Positions 17,409 through 27,117 of a DNA stretch of 64,000 nucleotides are shown one piece after another. Both the position numbers and the translations under genes were made by a program. Source of the DNA: Zoogloeaceae bacterium (GTDB taxonomy: Bacteria > Pseudomonadota > Gammaproteobacteria > Burkholderiales > Rhodocyclaceae). Numbering within the stretch: position 1 is the first letter of the stretch; each line of letters starts with the position of its first letter. The notes below the pieces were generated by a model. It worked only from the letters and a program-made list of their open reading frames with translations. It did not search any database and was not told the DNA's origin. The stretch lies in NCBI GenBank assembly GCA_024235655.1, contig JACKLY010000003.1, forward strand, positions 1 to 64,000, in the 5' to 3' direction.

Positions 17409-18179
17409 TCAGCCTGCGCGCTCCAGTGCGGCCTGCGCTCGCACGCCGCCAAAGAAACTTTTGATGAATGGATGATCCACTGCCATTACCTCCGAAAGCG
17501 TACCCAGTGCCACCACCTGCTGCTCGGCGAGCGCTGCCACCCGGTTGGCCAGGCCAGCAAGCGTATCGAGATCATGGGTTACCATGATCACGGTGAAACC
17601 AAGCTCCCGTTGCAGGGTCCGGATCAATTTTACGAAATTATCACTGCGGTCAGGGTCAAGGCCCGCCGTTGGCTCATCGAGCACCAGCAGTTCCGGCTCC
17701 AGAGCCAATGCACGTGCCAATGCCACACGCTTGACCATACCACCAGACAGCTCGGCCGGCATCAACAGACCGTGCGCCGGTTCCAGCTCCACCATGGCAA
17801 GCTTCATCCAGACCAGTTCGCGAATCAGGTCTTCGTCAAAGCGCTTGAGCTCACGTAGCGGAAAGGCAATGTTGTCGAATACCGGCAAGGCAGAAAACAG
17901 CGCCCCCTGCTGGAAAAGCATGCCAAAGCGCTGGCGCAGGTCGCGTCTCACCATTGGCACAGCACTATTGACCGGCTCGCCGAACAGCCGAACATGGCCC
18001 TGAGAGGGTTCGAGCAGGCCAACCACTTCCCTCAGCAACGTCGTCTTGCCGCTGCCTGAACCGCCCACCAGGCCAAGCATGTCGCCACGATGAACTACCA
18101 GATCGATATCCCGGTGTACCAGATTGTCACCAAAACGGGTCCATACTCCCTGAATATCGATGACCGGTTGTGCACTCAT
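17409..18179 (-). CDS. MlaF-like ABC transporter ATP-binding protein
   Basis: ATPase that powers lipid movement with the MlaE-like permease, 256 residues. Walker A GGSGSGKTTLL (about residues 36-46), signature ELSGGMVKRVALARAL, Walker B LLVLDEPTAGLD and the switch His in VTHDLD are complete. The C-terminal HPFIKSFFGG is typical of MlaF-type ATPases. It overlaps the permease stop by 4 bases (ATGA). Confidence 0.93.
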   Translation of the reverse strand: MSAQPVIDIQGVWTRFGDNLVHRDIDLVVHRGDMLGLVGGSGSGKTTLLREVVGLLEPSQGHVRLFGEPVNSAVPMVRRDLRQRFGMLFQQGALFSALPVFDNIAFPLRELKRFDEDLIRELVWMKLAMVELEPAHGLLMPAELSGGMVKRVALARALALEPELLVLDEPTAGLDPDRSDNFVKLIRTLQRELGFTVIMVTHDLDTLAGLANRVAALAEQQVVALGTLSEVMAVDHPFIKSFFGGVRAQAALERAG

Positions 18180-19291
18180 AGCGGCATGCCTATGTTGCGG
18201 GTAAAGATGGCGAAAACCGCATCGACAAGTATGACCACGGTAATCGCAGCCACGACTGAACTGGTTGTTTTGGTGGACAGGCTTTCCGTATTCGGTTTCA
18301 CACGCAACCCGAAATGACAGGCGATCAAGCCAATCAGCAGCCCGAAAACAAGCCCTTTGGAAAGGCCGATCCAGAGATTCGGCAGAGGCACCGAACGCGG
18401 CAGGCGTTCAATGAAGAAACCCCAGGACAAATCCAGTTGCAGGTTGGCAGCCACCAGACCACCGAGAATGCCTGCGGCCGAACACCAGACAACCAGCAAG
18501 GGCATGGCCAGGGCCAATGCGAGCACCTTTGGCAGCACCAAGCGCAAGGTACGCGATACCCCCATGGTGGCCAGCGCATCGATCTCTTCGGTCACCCGCA
18601 TGACACCGATCTGCGCCGTCATCGCCGAGCCGGAGCGACCGGCAACCAGCACAGCGACCAGCACCGGACCCAATTCGCGGATGATGCTCATGCCAAGGAT
18701 GTTGACGATAAAGGTTTCCGCACCGAACAGACGCAGCTGCAGCGAAGAAAGATAGGAAAGGACAACGCCGATGAGGAAGCCGACCAGTGCCGTTACCGGC
18801 AGGGCCAGCGCGCCACATTTATAGATATTGGCGAGAATTTCGCGTACCGGAATCTCCCGCGGATGGGCACACAGCCAGAGCAGGTCGAGGATGAGTGCAC
18901 CAATCAGCGTCACACCATCACGCAGATGGGCAATGACCGAGAACAGCTGCTCCCCCAGCCAGACAAGCGGTGAAGGGCCTTTTTCTGCCTGGGGCACGAC
19001 AGCAGTCGACACCATGGCAGCGCGTTCGATCACATGCCGGAGCGCATCGGACACAACAATGTCGGCTGGCCAGGTTCGCCCCCATGCTCGCCAGAGCAGC
19101 AGGGCCCCGGCGCTATCCAGTTGGGTGACAGCAGACAGATCCCATGCCGCACCGGTAGCAACCAAGGCACGCAAGCGCTGATCCAGGGCAGGTATGGGGG
19201 TCGGCAGGCAGGCCAGTGTCCAGGCACCGGATAGCCGGGCAAACATCTTCCCGGCCTGGGACTCCGCGGCAAATTCCGCAGCTCCCCTCAT
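18176..19291 (-). CDS. MlaE-family permease with N-terminal STAS-like domain
   Basis: Inner-membrane permease of the MCE lipid transporter, 371 residues. Residues about 1-110 form a cytoplasmic STAS-like domain (LDSAGALLLWRAWG). The MlaE permease fold follows, with about five to six hydrophobic segments and the conserved ELGPVLVAVLVAGRSGSAMTAQIG (about 215-240) and TEEIDALATMG. Fusion of STAS and permease is a known variant; in E. coli Mla the STAS protein is separate (MlaB). It starts 7 bases after ppx on the same strand, so ppx and the lipid transporter may share one transcript. Confidence 0.91.
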   Translation of the reverse strand: MRGAAEFAAESQAGKMFARLSGAWTLACLPTPIPALDQRLRALVATGAAWDLSAVTQLDSAGALLLWRAWGRTWPADIVVSDALRHVIERAAMVSTAVVPQAEKGPSPLVWLGEQLFSVIAHLRDGVTLIGALILDLLWLCAHPREIPVREILANIYKCGALALPVTALVGFLIGVVLSYLSSLQLRLFGAETFIVNILGMSIIRELGPVLVAVLVAGRSGSAMTAQIGVMRVTEEIDALATMGVSRTLRLVLPKVLALALAMPLLVVWCSAAGILGGLVAANLQLDLSWGFFIERLPRSVPLPNLWIGLSKGLVFGLLIGLIACHFGLRVKPNTESLSTKTTSSVVAAITVVILVDAVFAIFTRNIGMPL

Positions 19292-19298
19292 GCGCGGC

Positions 19299-20801
19299 CT
19301 ATTTCACCGCCCGCTGCACGACACGCAGTTCCATGCGAACGCGTTGCCACATGGAGACTTCCTCATTCAGGGCAACCTTGGTCAGCGGATGCCGATCCAG
19401 CCAACCTGTCTGCAACTCGAGCACGAAACCGTCGGTTATCGAGCGCACCTTGAATGCGGGCAGTGATTCGCCATCGCGCGAGCGGTGGAAGAGTACGGCC
19501 AGCCGGAGGGCAAACAGCAGTTTCCAGTTGGGATCACCATCCGGCAAGGCCGTGATCTTGTCCAGTTTGCCACGGTGCCCGAACACCAGCAGGGCAAGCC
19601 GTGCCTGATCCTTCTTCGAAAAACCCGGCATATCGGCAAAGGTGAGGATATAGGCACCATGCTTGTGATAACCGTTATGAGCAATCGAAATGCCGATTTC
19701 GTGCAGCTTGGCAGCCCAGGTCAGGAAGCGCACATCGTCTTCCTGTTCGATCGACGATGAATTTCCGGTCAGCAAGCCGAGAATAGCCGAGGCTTTCGAC
19801 AACACCCGCTCGGCCTGTCGCAGATCAACCTGATAACGACGCATGAACTGATCGACCGTTGCGTCGCGCATGTCATGGTGATGGAAGCGCCCAAGCAGAT
19901 CGTAAAGCACGCCAAGCCGAAGTGCGCCATCGGAATAGGTCATGCGCTCGATGCCCAGTTCATCGAACACTGCGGCCATGATGGCAATGCCACCAGGCAA
20001 GACGGGGATACGGTCCGCCCGAAGTCCGGCAAGTTTCAGCGCAGGCACCGAGCCAGCCTTGACCAGCAGGGTCTGCAGCTTGTCCAGGCCGGTCCGGGTC
20101 AAGCCGGAGACACCATCCAGGTTGAGGTTGTTCAATTCCAGCAGATCGGCAATTGCCCTCGCCGTGCCGGAAGACCCCACCGCCTCCCGCCAGCCAAGGC
20201 GCCGGTACTCGTGAGCAATGCTCTGGATTTCCTTGGCTGCCGCCGTCTGGGCTTCGCGCAGTCGCTTCCGGTCTACGCCACCATCCGGGAAATAGCGCAG
20301 CGTGTAGCTGACGCACCCCATGAACAGCGACTCCATCAATTGCGGCTCTGCCCGCCTGCCGATGATGAACTCGGTGGAACCGCCACCGATATCTATGACC
20401 AATCGCTTGTGCTGAGCGGCAGGCAGGGAGTGGATGGCCCCCAGATAGATCAGGCGAGCCTCTTCACGACCGGCAATGATTTCGATGGGAAAACCCAGCG
20501 CCTTCTCTGCTCGCGGAAGAAAACTCAGGCTGTTCTTGGCAACACGCAGGGCATTGGTCGCCACGGCACGCACCGAACCCGGTTCAAAACCGCGCAGACG
20601 TTCGCCAAAACGGGAAAGCGCTTCTATGGCGCGTTCCTGTGATGCGTCATCGAGGCGTTTTTCGGCTGTCAGGCCGGAAGCCAGCCTTACCGGCTCCTTG
20701 ATTGCATCCAGCGGGTAAACCTGATTGTCGAGCACCCGTCCGATCTGCAGACGAAAGCTATTGGAACCGAGATCAACTGCGGCTATCAGTTCGTATCCCA
20801 C
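19299..20801 (-). CDS. ppx: Exopolyphosphatase / guanosine pentaphosphate phosphatase (Ppx/GppA)
   Basis: ASKHA-fold enzyme removing terminal phosphates from polyphosphate and/or hydrolysing pppGpp, 500 residues, full length. The first phosphate loop AVDLGSNSFRLQIG (residues 8-21) and the second DIGGGSTEFIIGR (about 141-153) are intact. The C-terminal half has the HD-like all-helical domain of long Ppx proteins. GTG start with GGAG upstream; the nearest upstream ATG is followed immediately by a stop. It is divergent from ppk1 across 175 bases, the common betaproteobacterial arrangement, and heads a run with the lipid-transport genes. Ppx versus GppA specificity is not resolved by motifs. Confidence 0.93.
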   Translation of the reverse strand: MGYELIAAVDLGSNSFRLQIGRVLDNQVYPLDAIKEPVRLASGLTAEKRLDDASQERAIEALSRFGERLRGFEPGSVRAVATNALRVAKNSLSFLPRAEKALGFPIEIIAGREEARLIYLGAIHSLPAAQHKRLVIDIGGGSTEFIIGRRAEPQLMESLFMGCVSYTLRYFPDGGVDRKRLREAQTAAAKEIQSIAHEYRRLGWREAVGSSGTARAIADLLELNNLNLDGVSGLTRTGLDKLQTLLVKAGSVPALKLAGLRADRIPVLPGGIAIMAAVFDELGIERMTYSDGALRLGVLYDLLGRFHHHDMRDATVDQFMRRYQVDLRQAERVLSKASAILGLLTGNSSSIEQEDDVRFLTWAAKLHEIGISIAHNGYHKHGAYILTFADMPGFSKKDQARLALLVFGHRGKLDKITALPDGDPNWKLLFALRLAVLFHRSRDGESLPAFKVRSITDGFVLELQTGWLDRHPLTKVALNEEVSMWQRVRMELRVVQRAVK

Positions 20802-20976
20802 CGATTACATGCTCCACGCTTGGACAGATCGGCATTCTAGCATCGTGAGAGCCTGACACCGGCCGGAAACTGCCGATTCCCGGCACGTAAAATTGGTGAT
20901 GGAATTCAACTGAAATATTCGCGTAACATGATAGCAACACAATGCAACCGCCCAATTCGAAATTATTGATGCCCGA

Positions 20977-23097
20977 ATGCCCATGACGCCACGCCCGACC
21001 CTGCTTCGATCACGCAGACAGCATTTTCCGCCAGAAAACTACTTCAACCGTGAACTCGGCTTGCTCGCCTTCAACCGGCGAGTTCTGGCACAGGCACAGA
21101 ATACCGAGGCGCCGCTGTTGGAGCGCTTGCGCTTTCTCTGCATTGTCAGCAGCAATCTGGACGAGTTTTTTGAAATACGTGCTGCCGGGATCAAGGAGCA
21201 GATCAAGTTCAATTCCAGTTTCCGCAGTGTCGACGGCAAGACGGCACAGGAAGTTTTCCGTTTGCTCGCTGATGAAGCGCATGCCATCGTTCGGGAACAG
21301 TACGAACTGTTCAACAATGACATCCTGCCCCGACTGGCCAAGGAGGATATTCGTTTTTTCCGCCGCAGCAGCTGGACCGAGGAACAGCACGCCTGGATCT
21401 ATGACTACTTCGTTCGCGAAGTGATGCCGCTGCTGACGCCGATCGGCCTTGATCCATCACACCCATTCCCTCGCGTACTCAACAAGAGCCTGAATTTTGC
21501 CGTTGAGCTGGAAGGCAAGGATGCCTTCGGCCGCAGCTCGAATGCTGCCATCGTCCAGGCTCCCCGACTGCTGCCACGTGTCATCCAGCTTCCTGAACAT
21601 CTCACTGGCTGCAAGCACGGCTTCGTTTTTCTGTCGTCGGTTCTGCATGGCTGCGTCGGCCACCTGTTTGCCGGCATGGAAATCAAGGGCTGCTACCAGT
21701 TCCGTGTCACACGCAATTCAGACCTGTTTGTCGACGAGGAAGAAGTCAAGAATCTGCGCACAAAAATCCAGGGAGAACTACCGCAACGCCACTTTGGCGA
21801 CGCCGTCCGCCTGGAAGTCGCGGACAACTGCTCCCCCGGCATGACCCGCTTTCTGCTTGAGCAGTTTGGATTGGGTGACGATGATCTGTACCGGGTCGAG
21901 GGCCCGGTCAATCTGGTCCGGTTGATGCAGGTTCCCGACAATGTCGACCGCCCGGATCTCAAGTTTCCGAATTTTTCTCCGGGAATGCCGAAGGCACTCT
22001 CGCGCAAGCCGAATATCTTTGCGGTCATCAAGGCCGGCGATATCCTGTTGCACCACCCTTACCAGAGTTTCACACCGGTCATCGAAATGCTGGCGGCAGC
22101 AGCCACGGATCCCGATGTCGTGGCAATCAAGATGACGGTCTATCGTACCGGCACGGATTCGGTGCTGATGCGCTCATTGATCCGTGCCGCCCAGAACGGC
22201 AAGGAAGTGACCGTCATTGTCGAACTGATGGCGCGCTTTGATGAAGAAGCCAATATCGGCTGGGCCACCAAGCTTGAGGAAGTTGGCGCCCATGTGGTTT
22301 ACGGGGTGGTCGGCTACAAGACACATTCGAAGATGCTGATGATCGTACGCCGCGAGGATACGGAAAAAGGCCGGCAATTACGGCGCTACATTCACCTCGG
22401 TACCGGCAACTATCACCCGCGTACAGCGCGCCTCTACACCGATTTTGCCCTGCTCACCTGCAACGAAGAAATCGGTGCCGACGTCAACGAGGTATTCAAG
22501 CAACTCACCGGACTGGGCCGTGCTGAAGCCTTGCATCATCTCTGGCAGGCACCTTTTTCACTGCACGCCAGCATCATCACGGCCATTGATGCCGAAGCAA
22601 AGGCGGCCCGTGCCGGCAAACGGGCGCGGATCATGGCCAAGATGAACTCACTGCTTGAGCCGGAAACCATTGCTGCGCTCTATGAAGCGTCGCAGGCCGG
22701 GGTCAAGATCGATCTCATCGTTCGCGGTGTCTGCACGCTACGCCCCGGCATTCCCGGGCTATCCGAAAATATTCGCGTACGTTCCATCGTCGGGCGCTTC
22801 CTCGAACACCACCGGATATTCCATTTCCATGCCAACGGCAGGGAAGATGTTTACCTTTCGAGTGCCGACTGGATGGACAGGAATTTCTTCCGGCGCATCG
22901 AGCTCGCTTTCCCGATTCTCGATGCAAAACTGAAACGCCGGGTCATCAACGAAGGACTGAAAACCTATCTCGGCGACAACTGCCAGGCATGGGAAATGAA
23001 ATCCGACGGAAGCTACCAGAAGAAACGGCACACGGCGCGTACCAAAGTGCGTTGCGCCCAGTGTGAGTTGATCGAGCTACTGAAACCAGGGGGCTGA
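20977..23097 (+). CDS. ppk1: Polyphosphate kinase 1
   Basis: Reversibly polymerises the ATP gamma-phosphate into polyphosphate; membrane-associated; 706 residues. The N-terminal domain begins YFNRELGLLAFNRRVLAQA and continues with the marker SSNLDEFFEIRAAGIKEQ. The phosphohistidine motif is YKTHSKMLMIVRRE (about residues 447-460), followed by YIHLGTGNYHPRTARLYTDF. The second active His is in FHFHANGREDVYLSSADW (about 616-633). All hallmark residues are present. Its end lies 27 bases from the convergent end of relA. Confidence 0.97.
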   Translation: MPMTPRPTLLRSRRQHFPPENYFNRELGLLAFNRRVLAQAQNTEAPLLERLRFLCIVSSNLDEFFEIRAAGIKEQIKFNSSFRSVDGKTAQEVFRLLADEAHAIVREQYELFNNDILPRLAKEDIRFFRRSSWTEEQHAWIYDYFVREVMPLLTPIGLDPSHPFPRVLNKSLNFAVELEGKDAFGRSSNAAIVQAPRLLPRVIQLPEHLTGCKHGFVFLSSVLHGCVGHLFAGMEIKGCYQFRVTRNSDLFVDEEEVKNLRTKIQGELPQRHFGDAVRLEVADNCSPGMTRFLLEQFGLGDDDLYRVEGPVNLVRLMQVPDNVDRPDLKFPNFSPGMPKALSRKPNIFAVIKAGDILLHHPYQSFTPVIEMLAAAATDPDVVAIKMTVYRTGTDSVLMRSLIRAAQNGKEVTVIVELMARFDEEANIGWATKLEEVGAHVVYGVVGYKTHSKMLMIVRREDTEKGRQLRRYIHLGTGNYHPRTARLYTDFALLTCNEEIGADVNEVFKQLTGLGRAEALHHLWQAPFSLHASIITAIDAEAKAARAGKRARIMAKMNSLLEPETIAALYEASQAGVKIDLIVRGVCTLRPGIPGLSENIRVRSIVGRFLEHHRIFHFHANGREDVYLSSADWMDRNFFRRIELAFPILDAKLKRRVINEGLKTYLGDNCQAWEMKSDGSYQKKRHTARTKVRCAQCELIELLKPGG

Positions 23098-23124
23098 CAC
23101 AACAACGCCGCGGCCTGCTTCCAT

Positions 23125-25329
23125 TTATCCGCGGCGAACCCCGACCACACCGGGCACTTCGTGTACCTGACTGAGGGTACGTGACAACTGCTGCAGATTG
23201 TTCACTTCGACCGTGAAACTCATGTGCGCAGCACCCTGTTTGCTCTGGGTGTTGACGGCAATCACGTTGAGCTTTTCCCGAGAGAAGACATCGGAAACGT
23301 CACGCAGCAAACCTTGACGATCATGGGCATCAACCAGTACATCAACCGGGAATGCCCCATCCGGGCTGCCACCCCAATCCGTTTCAATGACTCGCTCTGG
23401 GTGCAATGCCGCAATATTGGCAAAGTTCGGGCAATCAGTTCGGTGGATGGAAATACCTTTTCCTCTCGTAACAAAACCTTGAATCGGATCAGGGGGTGCC
23501 GGCTTGCAGCAGCGCGCAAGCTGCGTCATCAACTTGTCTACACCCACGATAAGAATGCCGTGGTCAGCATCCGGCGTCTTGCGGCGACGGGGCACAGGAG
23601 CCACCCGCTCTTCGGATGGCATTTCACTGCCACGCACCGCCACCTGAAACTGACGCATGCTGAGCTCATTGCGCCCGGCAGCGATGAATAGATCGTCTGC
23701 CTTGGCAAAACCCAGCTTGGCGGCCAGATCATCGATATTTGTTCCACCCTGGCCCAGGCGTTGCAGCTCCTTGACCACGACAGAACGACCATCCGCCAGT
23801 GTTTCCTCCAGCGCCAGATTGGCAAACCAGGCACGCACCTTGGCACGCGCCCTTTGCGTAATCAGATAGCCCAGTGTTGGATTCAGCCAGTCACGCGATG
23901 GCCCGCCCTTCTTGGCAACGACGATTTCGACGCGTTGACCGGTTTCCAGTGCCGTATTGAGTGGCACCAGCGCACCATCGACCTTGCCACCTCGGCAACG
24001 ATGACCGAGTTCGGTGTGAACGCGATAGGCGAAATCGACTGGTGTTGCGCCCCGTGGCAAATCAACGACGCGGCCTTGCGGGGTCATCACATAAATCGTC
24101 TCATCCAGTGCCGCCTGCTTGTAATGTGCAACCCAGTCGGAAGAGTCGGCAACCTCATCCTTCCAGGTCAGCAGCTGGCGCAGCCAGGCAATCTTGTCAT
24201 CGTAATTATCGCCGGAGGCTTTCTTGCTCTCCTCCTTGTAGCGCCAGTGCGCAGCCACACCCAGCTCGGCATGCTTGTGCATTTCCCAGGTGCGAATCTG
24301 GATTTCCAGGCTACGCCCGTCTGGGCAGCGCACTGCCGTGTGCAAGGAGCGGTAATGATTACCCTTCGGGTTCGAGATGTAATCATCAAATTCCTTGGGA
24401 ATCGGCGTCCAGATATTGTGCACGATGCCAAGCGCCGTGTAGCATTCGCGCACATCCTTGACAATGACCCGCAAGGCGCGGACATCATGAACCTCGGAGA
24501 ACGGCACGCTTTTTTTCCGCATCTTGTTCCAGATGCTGTAGATATGCTTCGGCCTTCCGTAGACCTCGGCATCCCGGATTCCGGTTGCCTCGAGCTCGGT
24601 GCGCAAACGGACGATGGCGTCAGCAATGAATTGCTCACGCTCGATACGTTTCTCGTCAAGCTGCCTGGCTACCGTTTTGTAAACATCCGGATGCAGAAAG
24701 CGGAAGGAAAGATCCTCCAGCTCCCATTTCAGCTCCCAGACACCGAGGCGGTTGGCGAGCGGCGAATAGATCTCCAATGTTTCGCGCGCCACTTCCTGGC
24801 GCAGGTCATCCGGGCTGGCCGCGTAGTAGCGCAATGTCTGTGTCCGTGAAGCCAGGCGCAACAAAACGACACGGATATCCTCCACCATTGCCAGCAGCAT
24901 CTTGCGCAGCACTTCGATCTGCGCCTTCATTTCTTCCGGGCTTTCGGCAGCATCGGCGACCGAATCGCGCGTAATCGGGCGCAAATGGTTGAGACGCGAA
25001 ATACCGCCAACCAGATGACTGACCGCTGTGCCGAAAGTTTTTTCGATGCGTTCCAGGCCATGTTCATCGTAGGTAGGAACGGCAAACAACAATGCGGCCA
25101 GACGCGAATCTGCATCCAGCTTGAGGCCAACGAGAATCAGGGCCATTCCCAAGGCGTGCGACCAGATGCCCTCACCGCTGCCAAGTGCATGATCACCATA
25201 TGCCTGGCGGGCAAACGCCTCGGCTTCCCGTATGAGCGCAGACTCTTCTACGGAAAGACCTTCACACAACGTCAATAGGGATTGTTCCTGATCGCTTTGA
25301 GCAGCGACGGAATGTACGACGGAAACCAT
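23125..25329 (-). CDS. relA: RelA-type (p)ppGpp synthetase
   Basis: Ribosome-associated stringent-response enzyme making (p)ppGpp from ATP and GTP/GDP, 734 residues. Domains: degenerate hydrolase domain (about 40-190), synthetase (about 230-360, with GNHYRSLHTAVR and AELGVAAHWRYKEE), TGS (about 395-455, VMTPQGRVVDLPRGATPVDFAY), helical and C-terminal ACT domains. In the hydrolase region the metal-binding His-Asp pair is replaced (LLFAVPTYDEHG), and the synthetase carries EFDDYI, the acidic motif of synthetase-only RelA rather than the RFKD of bifunctional SpoT. I start it at the ATG at 25329, not the TTG at 25344. No Shine-Dalgarno is visible and a TATAAT lies just upstream (see 25336-25341). 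Confidence 0.95.
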   Translation of the reverse strand: MVSVVHSVAAQSDQEQSLLTLCEGLSVEESALIREAEAFARQAYGDHALGSGEGIWSHALGMALILVGLKLDADSRLAALLFAVPTYDEHGLERIEKTFGTAVSHLVGGISRLNHLRPITRDSVADAAESPEEMKAQIEVLRKMLLAMVEDIRVVLLRLASRTQTLRYYAASPDDLRQEVARETLEIYSPLANRLGVWELKWELEDLSFRFLHPDVYKTVARQLDEKRIEREQFIADAIVRLRTELEATGIRDAEVYGRPKHIYSIWNKMRKKSVPFSEVHDVRALRVIVKDVRECYTALGIVHNIWTPIPKEFDDYISNPKGNHYRSLHTAVRCPDGRSLEIQIRTWEMHKHAELGVAAHWRYKEESKKASGDNYDDKIAWLRQLLTWKDEVADSSDWVAHYKQAALDETIYVMTPQGRVVDLPRGATPVDFAYRVHTELGHRCRGGKVDGALVPLNTALETGQRVEIVVAKKGGPSRDWLNPTLGYLITQRARAKVRAWFANLALEETLADGRSVVVKELQRLGQGGTNIDDLAAKLGFAKADDLFIAAGRNELSMRQFQVAVRGSEMPSEERVAPVPRRRKTPDADHGILIVGVDKLMTQLARCCKPAPPDPIQGFVTRGKGISIHRTDCPNFANIAALHPERVIETDWGGSPDGAFPVDVLVDAHDRQGLLRDVSDVFSREKLNVIAVNTQSKQGAAHMSFTVEVNNLQQLSRTLSQVHEVPGVVGVRRG

Positions 25330-25335
25330 TCTGCA

Positions 25336-25341
25336 ATTATA
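25336..25341 (-). promoter_or_regulatory. Candidate -10 element for relA
   Basis: Perfect TATAAT on the minus strand, ending 7 bases before the A of the relA ATG. Transcription initiating at the usual distance would start at or next to the start codon. No convincing -35 hexamer is seen at 16-18 bases upstream. Confidence 0.4.
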
Positions 25342-25385
25342 CAATGCCCCCTTGTCTCACGACGCCTCACGATACGACGCACTCC

Positions 25386-26291
25386 ATGCCCAACAGATTG
25401 CTTCACCCCTATTTTCTGCTGACTCTGACCACGCTTTTCTGGTCAGGGAACATGGTGCTCGGCCGTGCCATCCGCAACGATATTCCCCCGCTGACACTCG
25501 CCTTCTGGCGCTGGGCAATTGCCCTGCTGCTGGTGCTGCCGTTTGCCTTGCCTCATTTACGCAAGCAGTGGCCACAACTCAGAAAAGGATGGAAGCCAGT
25601 ACTTGTTCTCGGCGCACTTGGGGTTGGTGGTTACAACACGCTGGCTTATGTCGCACTGCAGTACACAGCAGCCACCAATGCCGTGCTGCTGAATTCATTC
25701 ATTCCCATCGCCACTATTGCCCTTTCCTGGCTTTTCCTGCACAAGCACCTGCACCGGGTTGAAGGACTTGGTGTGGCCATATCATTCGTCGGCGTGGCTA
25801 CTATTGTCCTGCGCGGCGATCCGGCCACCCTCGCCACACTGAACCTGAATATCGGCGACCTGTGGATGTTGGGCGCGGTTCTGGTCTGGGCGATCTACAC
25901 CATTGGTCTGCAATGGCGCCCTATCGGCGTTGATCCGATGCTGATGCTTGCTGCCTTCACCACAGTCGGTGTGCTCTTTCTTGCACCGGCCTATGCCTGG
26001 GAAATCTCGATGGGGCGTCAAATCAACCTCAACTGGCATTCCTTTGCCAGCCTGTTGTACGTCGGCATCTTCCCCAGCTTCCTCGGCTACATTTTCTACA
26101 ATCGTGCCGTCGCTGAAGTCGGTGCCAGCAAGGCCAGCCTGTTCATCCATCTGATGCCCGTCTTTGGCACCGCCCTGTCGGCCATCTTTCTCGATGAAAT
26201 ACCCGTTTGGTACCACTTCTTGGGTATTGCTCTGATTTTTGTCGGAATCTGGCTGACCACTGCCGCCCTGAAATATTTCAAGCGCGGATGA
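25386..26291 (+). CDS. EamA/DMT-family transporter
   Basis: Inner-membrane drug/metabolite-superfamily exporter with ten predicted helices in two EamA repeats, 301 residues from the ATG at 25386 (MPNRLLHPYFLL). An earlier in-frame ATG at 25344 would add 14 polar residues atypical of the family. The first repeat contains LFWSGNMVLGRAI, and the second ends in YFKRG. The substrate is unknown. The stop overlaps the mtfA start (ATGA), suggesting co-translation. Confidence 0.88.
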   Translation: MPNRLLHPYFLLTLTTLFWSGNMVLGRAIRNDIPPLTLAFWRWAIALLLVLPFALPHLRKQWPQLRKGWKPVLVLGALGVGGYNTLAYVALQYTAATNAVLLNSFIPIATIALSWLFLHKHLHRVEGLGVAISFVGVATIVLRGDPATLATLNLNIGDLWMLGAVLVWAIYTIGLQWRPIGVDPMLMLAAFTTVGVLFLAPAYAWEISMGRQINLNWHSFASLLYVGIFPSFLGYIFYNRAVAEVGASKASLFIHLMPVFGTALSAIFLDEIPVWYHFLGIALIFVGIWLTTAALKYFKRG

Positions 26292-27088
26292 TTGCCAATT
26301 TTCTGCGTCGGTTCCTCGGCAAACGGGAGCCTCCAGCAATTCCGGAAGCACTCTGGCTAGCCGCTTTGGCACGCCAGCCTTATCTGGCAAGACTTGATGC
26401 GGTCGAGCTCGATCAACTGCGTTCCCTGACAAAAGACTTTCTCGCGGAAAAGGAATTCACGACAACGGGGGGGCTGAAACTTGATAACGAGATGTGCCTC
26501 AGCATTGCCTTGCAGGCATGCCTGCCCATTCTGCACCTCGGACTTACGTGGTATCGCGGTTGGGTAGGCATTGTCGTACATCTGGACGAATTCATCGTTC
26601 AACGCAATTTTGAAGATGAGGATGGCGTTGTTCACGAGTATCAGGAGATTGCCTCGGGAGAAGCCTGGAATGGCGGCCCGGTGCTGATCTCATGGAAAGA
26701 CGCACAAATGACCGAAGACAGCTACAACGTTGTCATCCATGAATTTGTTCACAAGATCGACATGCTGAATGGTGATGCCGATGGCATTCCACCACTTCAT
26801 GCAGACATGTCACGCGAAACATGGGAAACCTGTCTGCTTGCCGCCTATGATGATTTTTGCCAACGCCTAAGTATTTCCGAAGTTCAAGGCACAGACACAA
26901 TGATCGACCCCTACGCGGCAGATCATCCAGGTGAATTTTTTGCAGTCATTTCCGAAATGTTTTTTACTGCCCCTGAAGCCATTTATTCTGAATACCCCGA
27001 CCTGTTCCATCAACTCAGCCTTTTTTATCGCACAAATCCCCTCGGAAATATTTCATCACGCTCAACCAACGCAGGGTTTAATGCATAA
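26288..27088 (+). CDS. mtfA: MtfA-like zinc metallopeptidase (M90)
   Basis: Homologue of E. coli MtfA, a cytosolic zinc peptidase that binds the repressor Mlc; 266 residues, the family length. The zincin motif HEFVHKID (about residues 149-156) and a downstream Glu in HPGEFFAVISEMFF supply the expected metal ligands. The ATG overlaps the EamA gene stop. Whether Mlc exists in this organism cannot be judged, so the target may differ. Confidence 0.9.
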   Translation: MIANFLRRFLGKREPPAIPEALWLAALARQPYLARLDAVELDQLRSLTKDFLAEKEFTTTGGLKLDNEMCLSIALQACLPILHLGLTWYRGWVGIVVHLDEFIVQRNFEDEDGVVHEYQEIASGEAWNGGPVLISWKDAQMTEDSYNVVIHEFVHKIDMLNGDADGIPPLHADMSRETWETCLLAAYDDFCQRLSISEVQGTDTMIDPYAADHPGEFFAVISEMFFTAPEAIYSEYPDLFHQLSLFYRTNPLGNISSRSTNAGFNA

Positions 27089-27117
27089 TCGATATTCCAT
27101 TTCAATGGAGGTTGATT

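Noticed and set aside
23761..24849. 362-residue open frame on the plus strand
   Set aside because: Antisense to relA, whose synthetase and TGS motifs are unambiguous.
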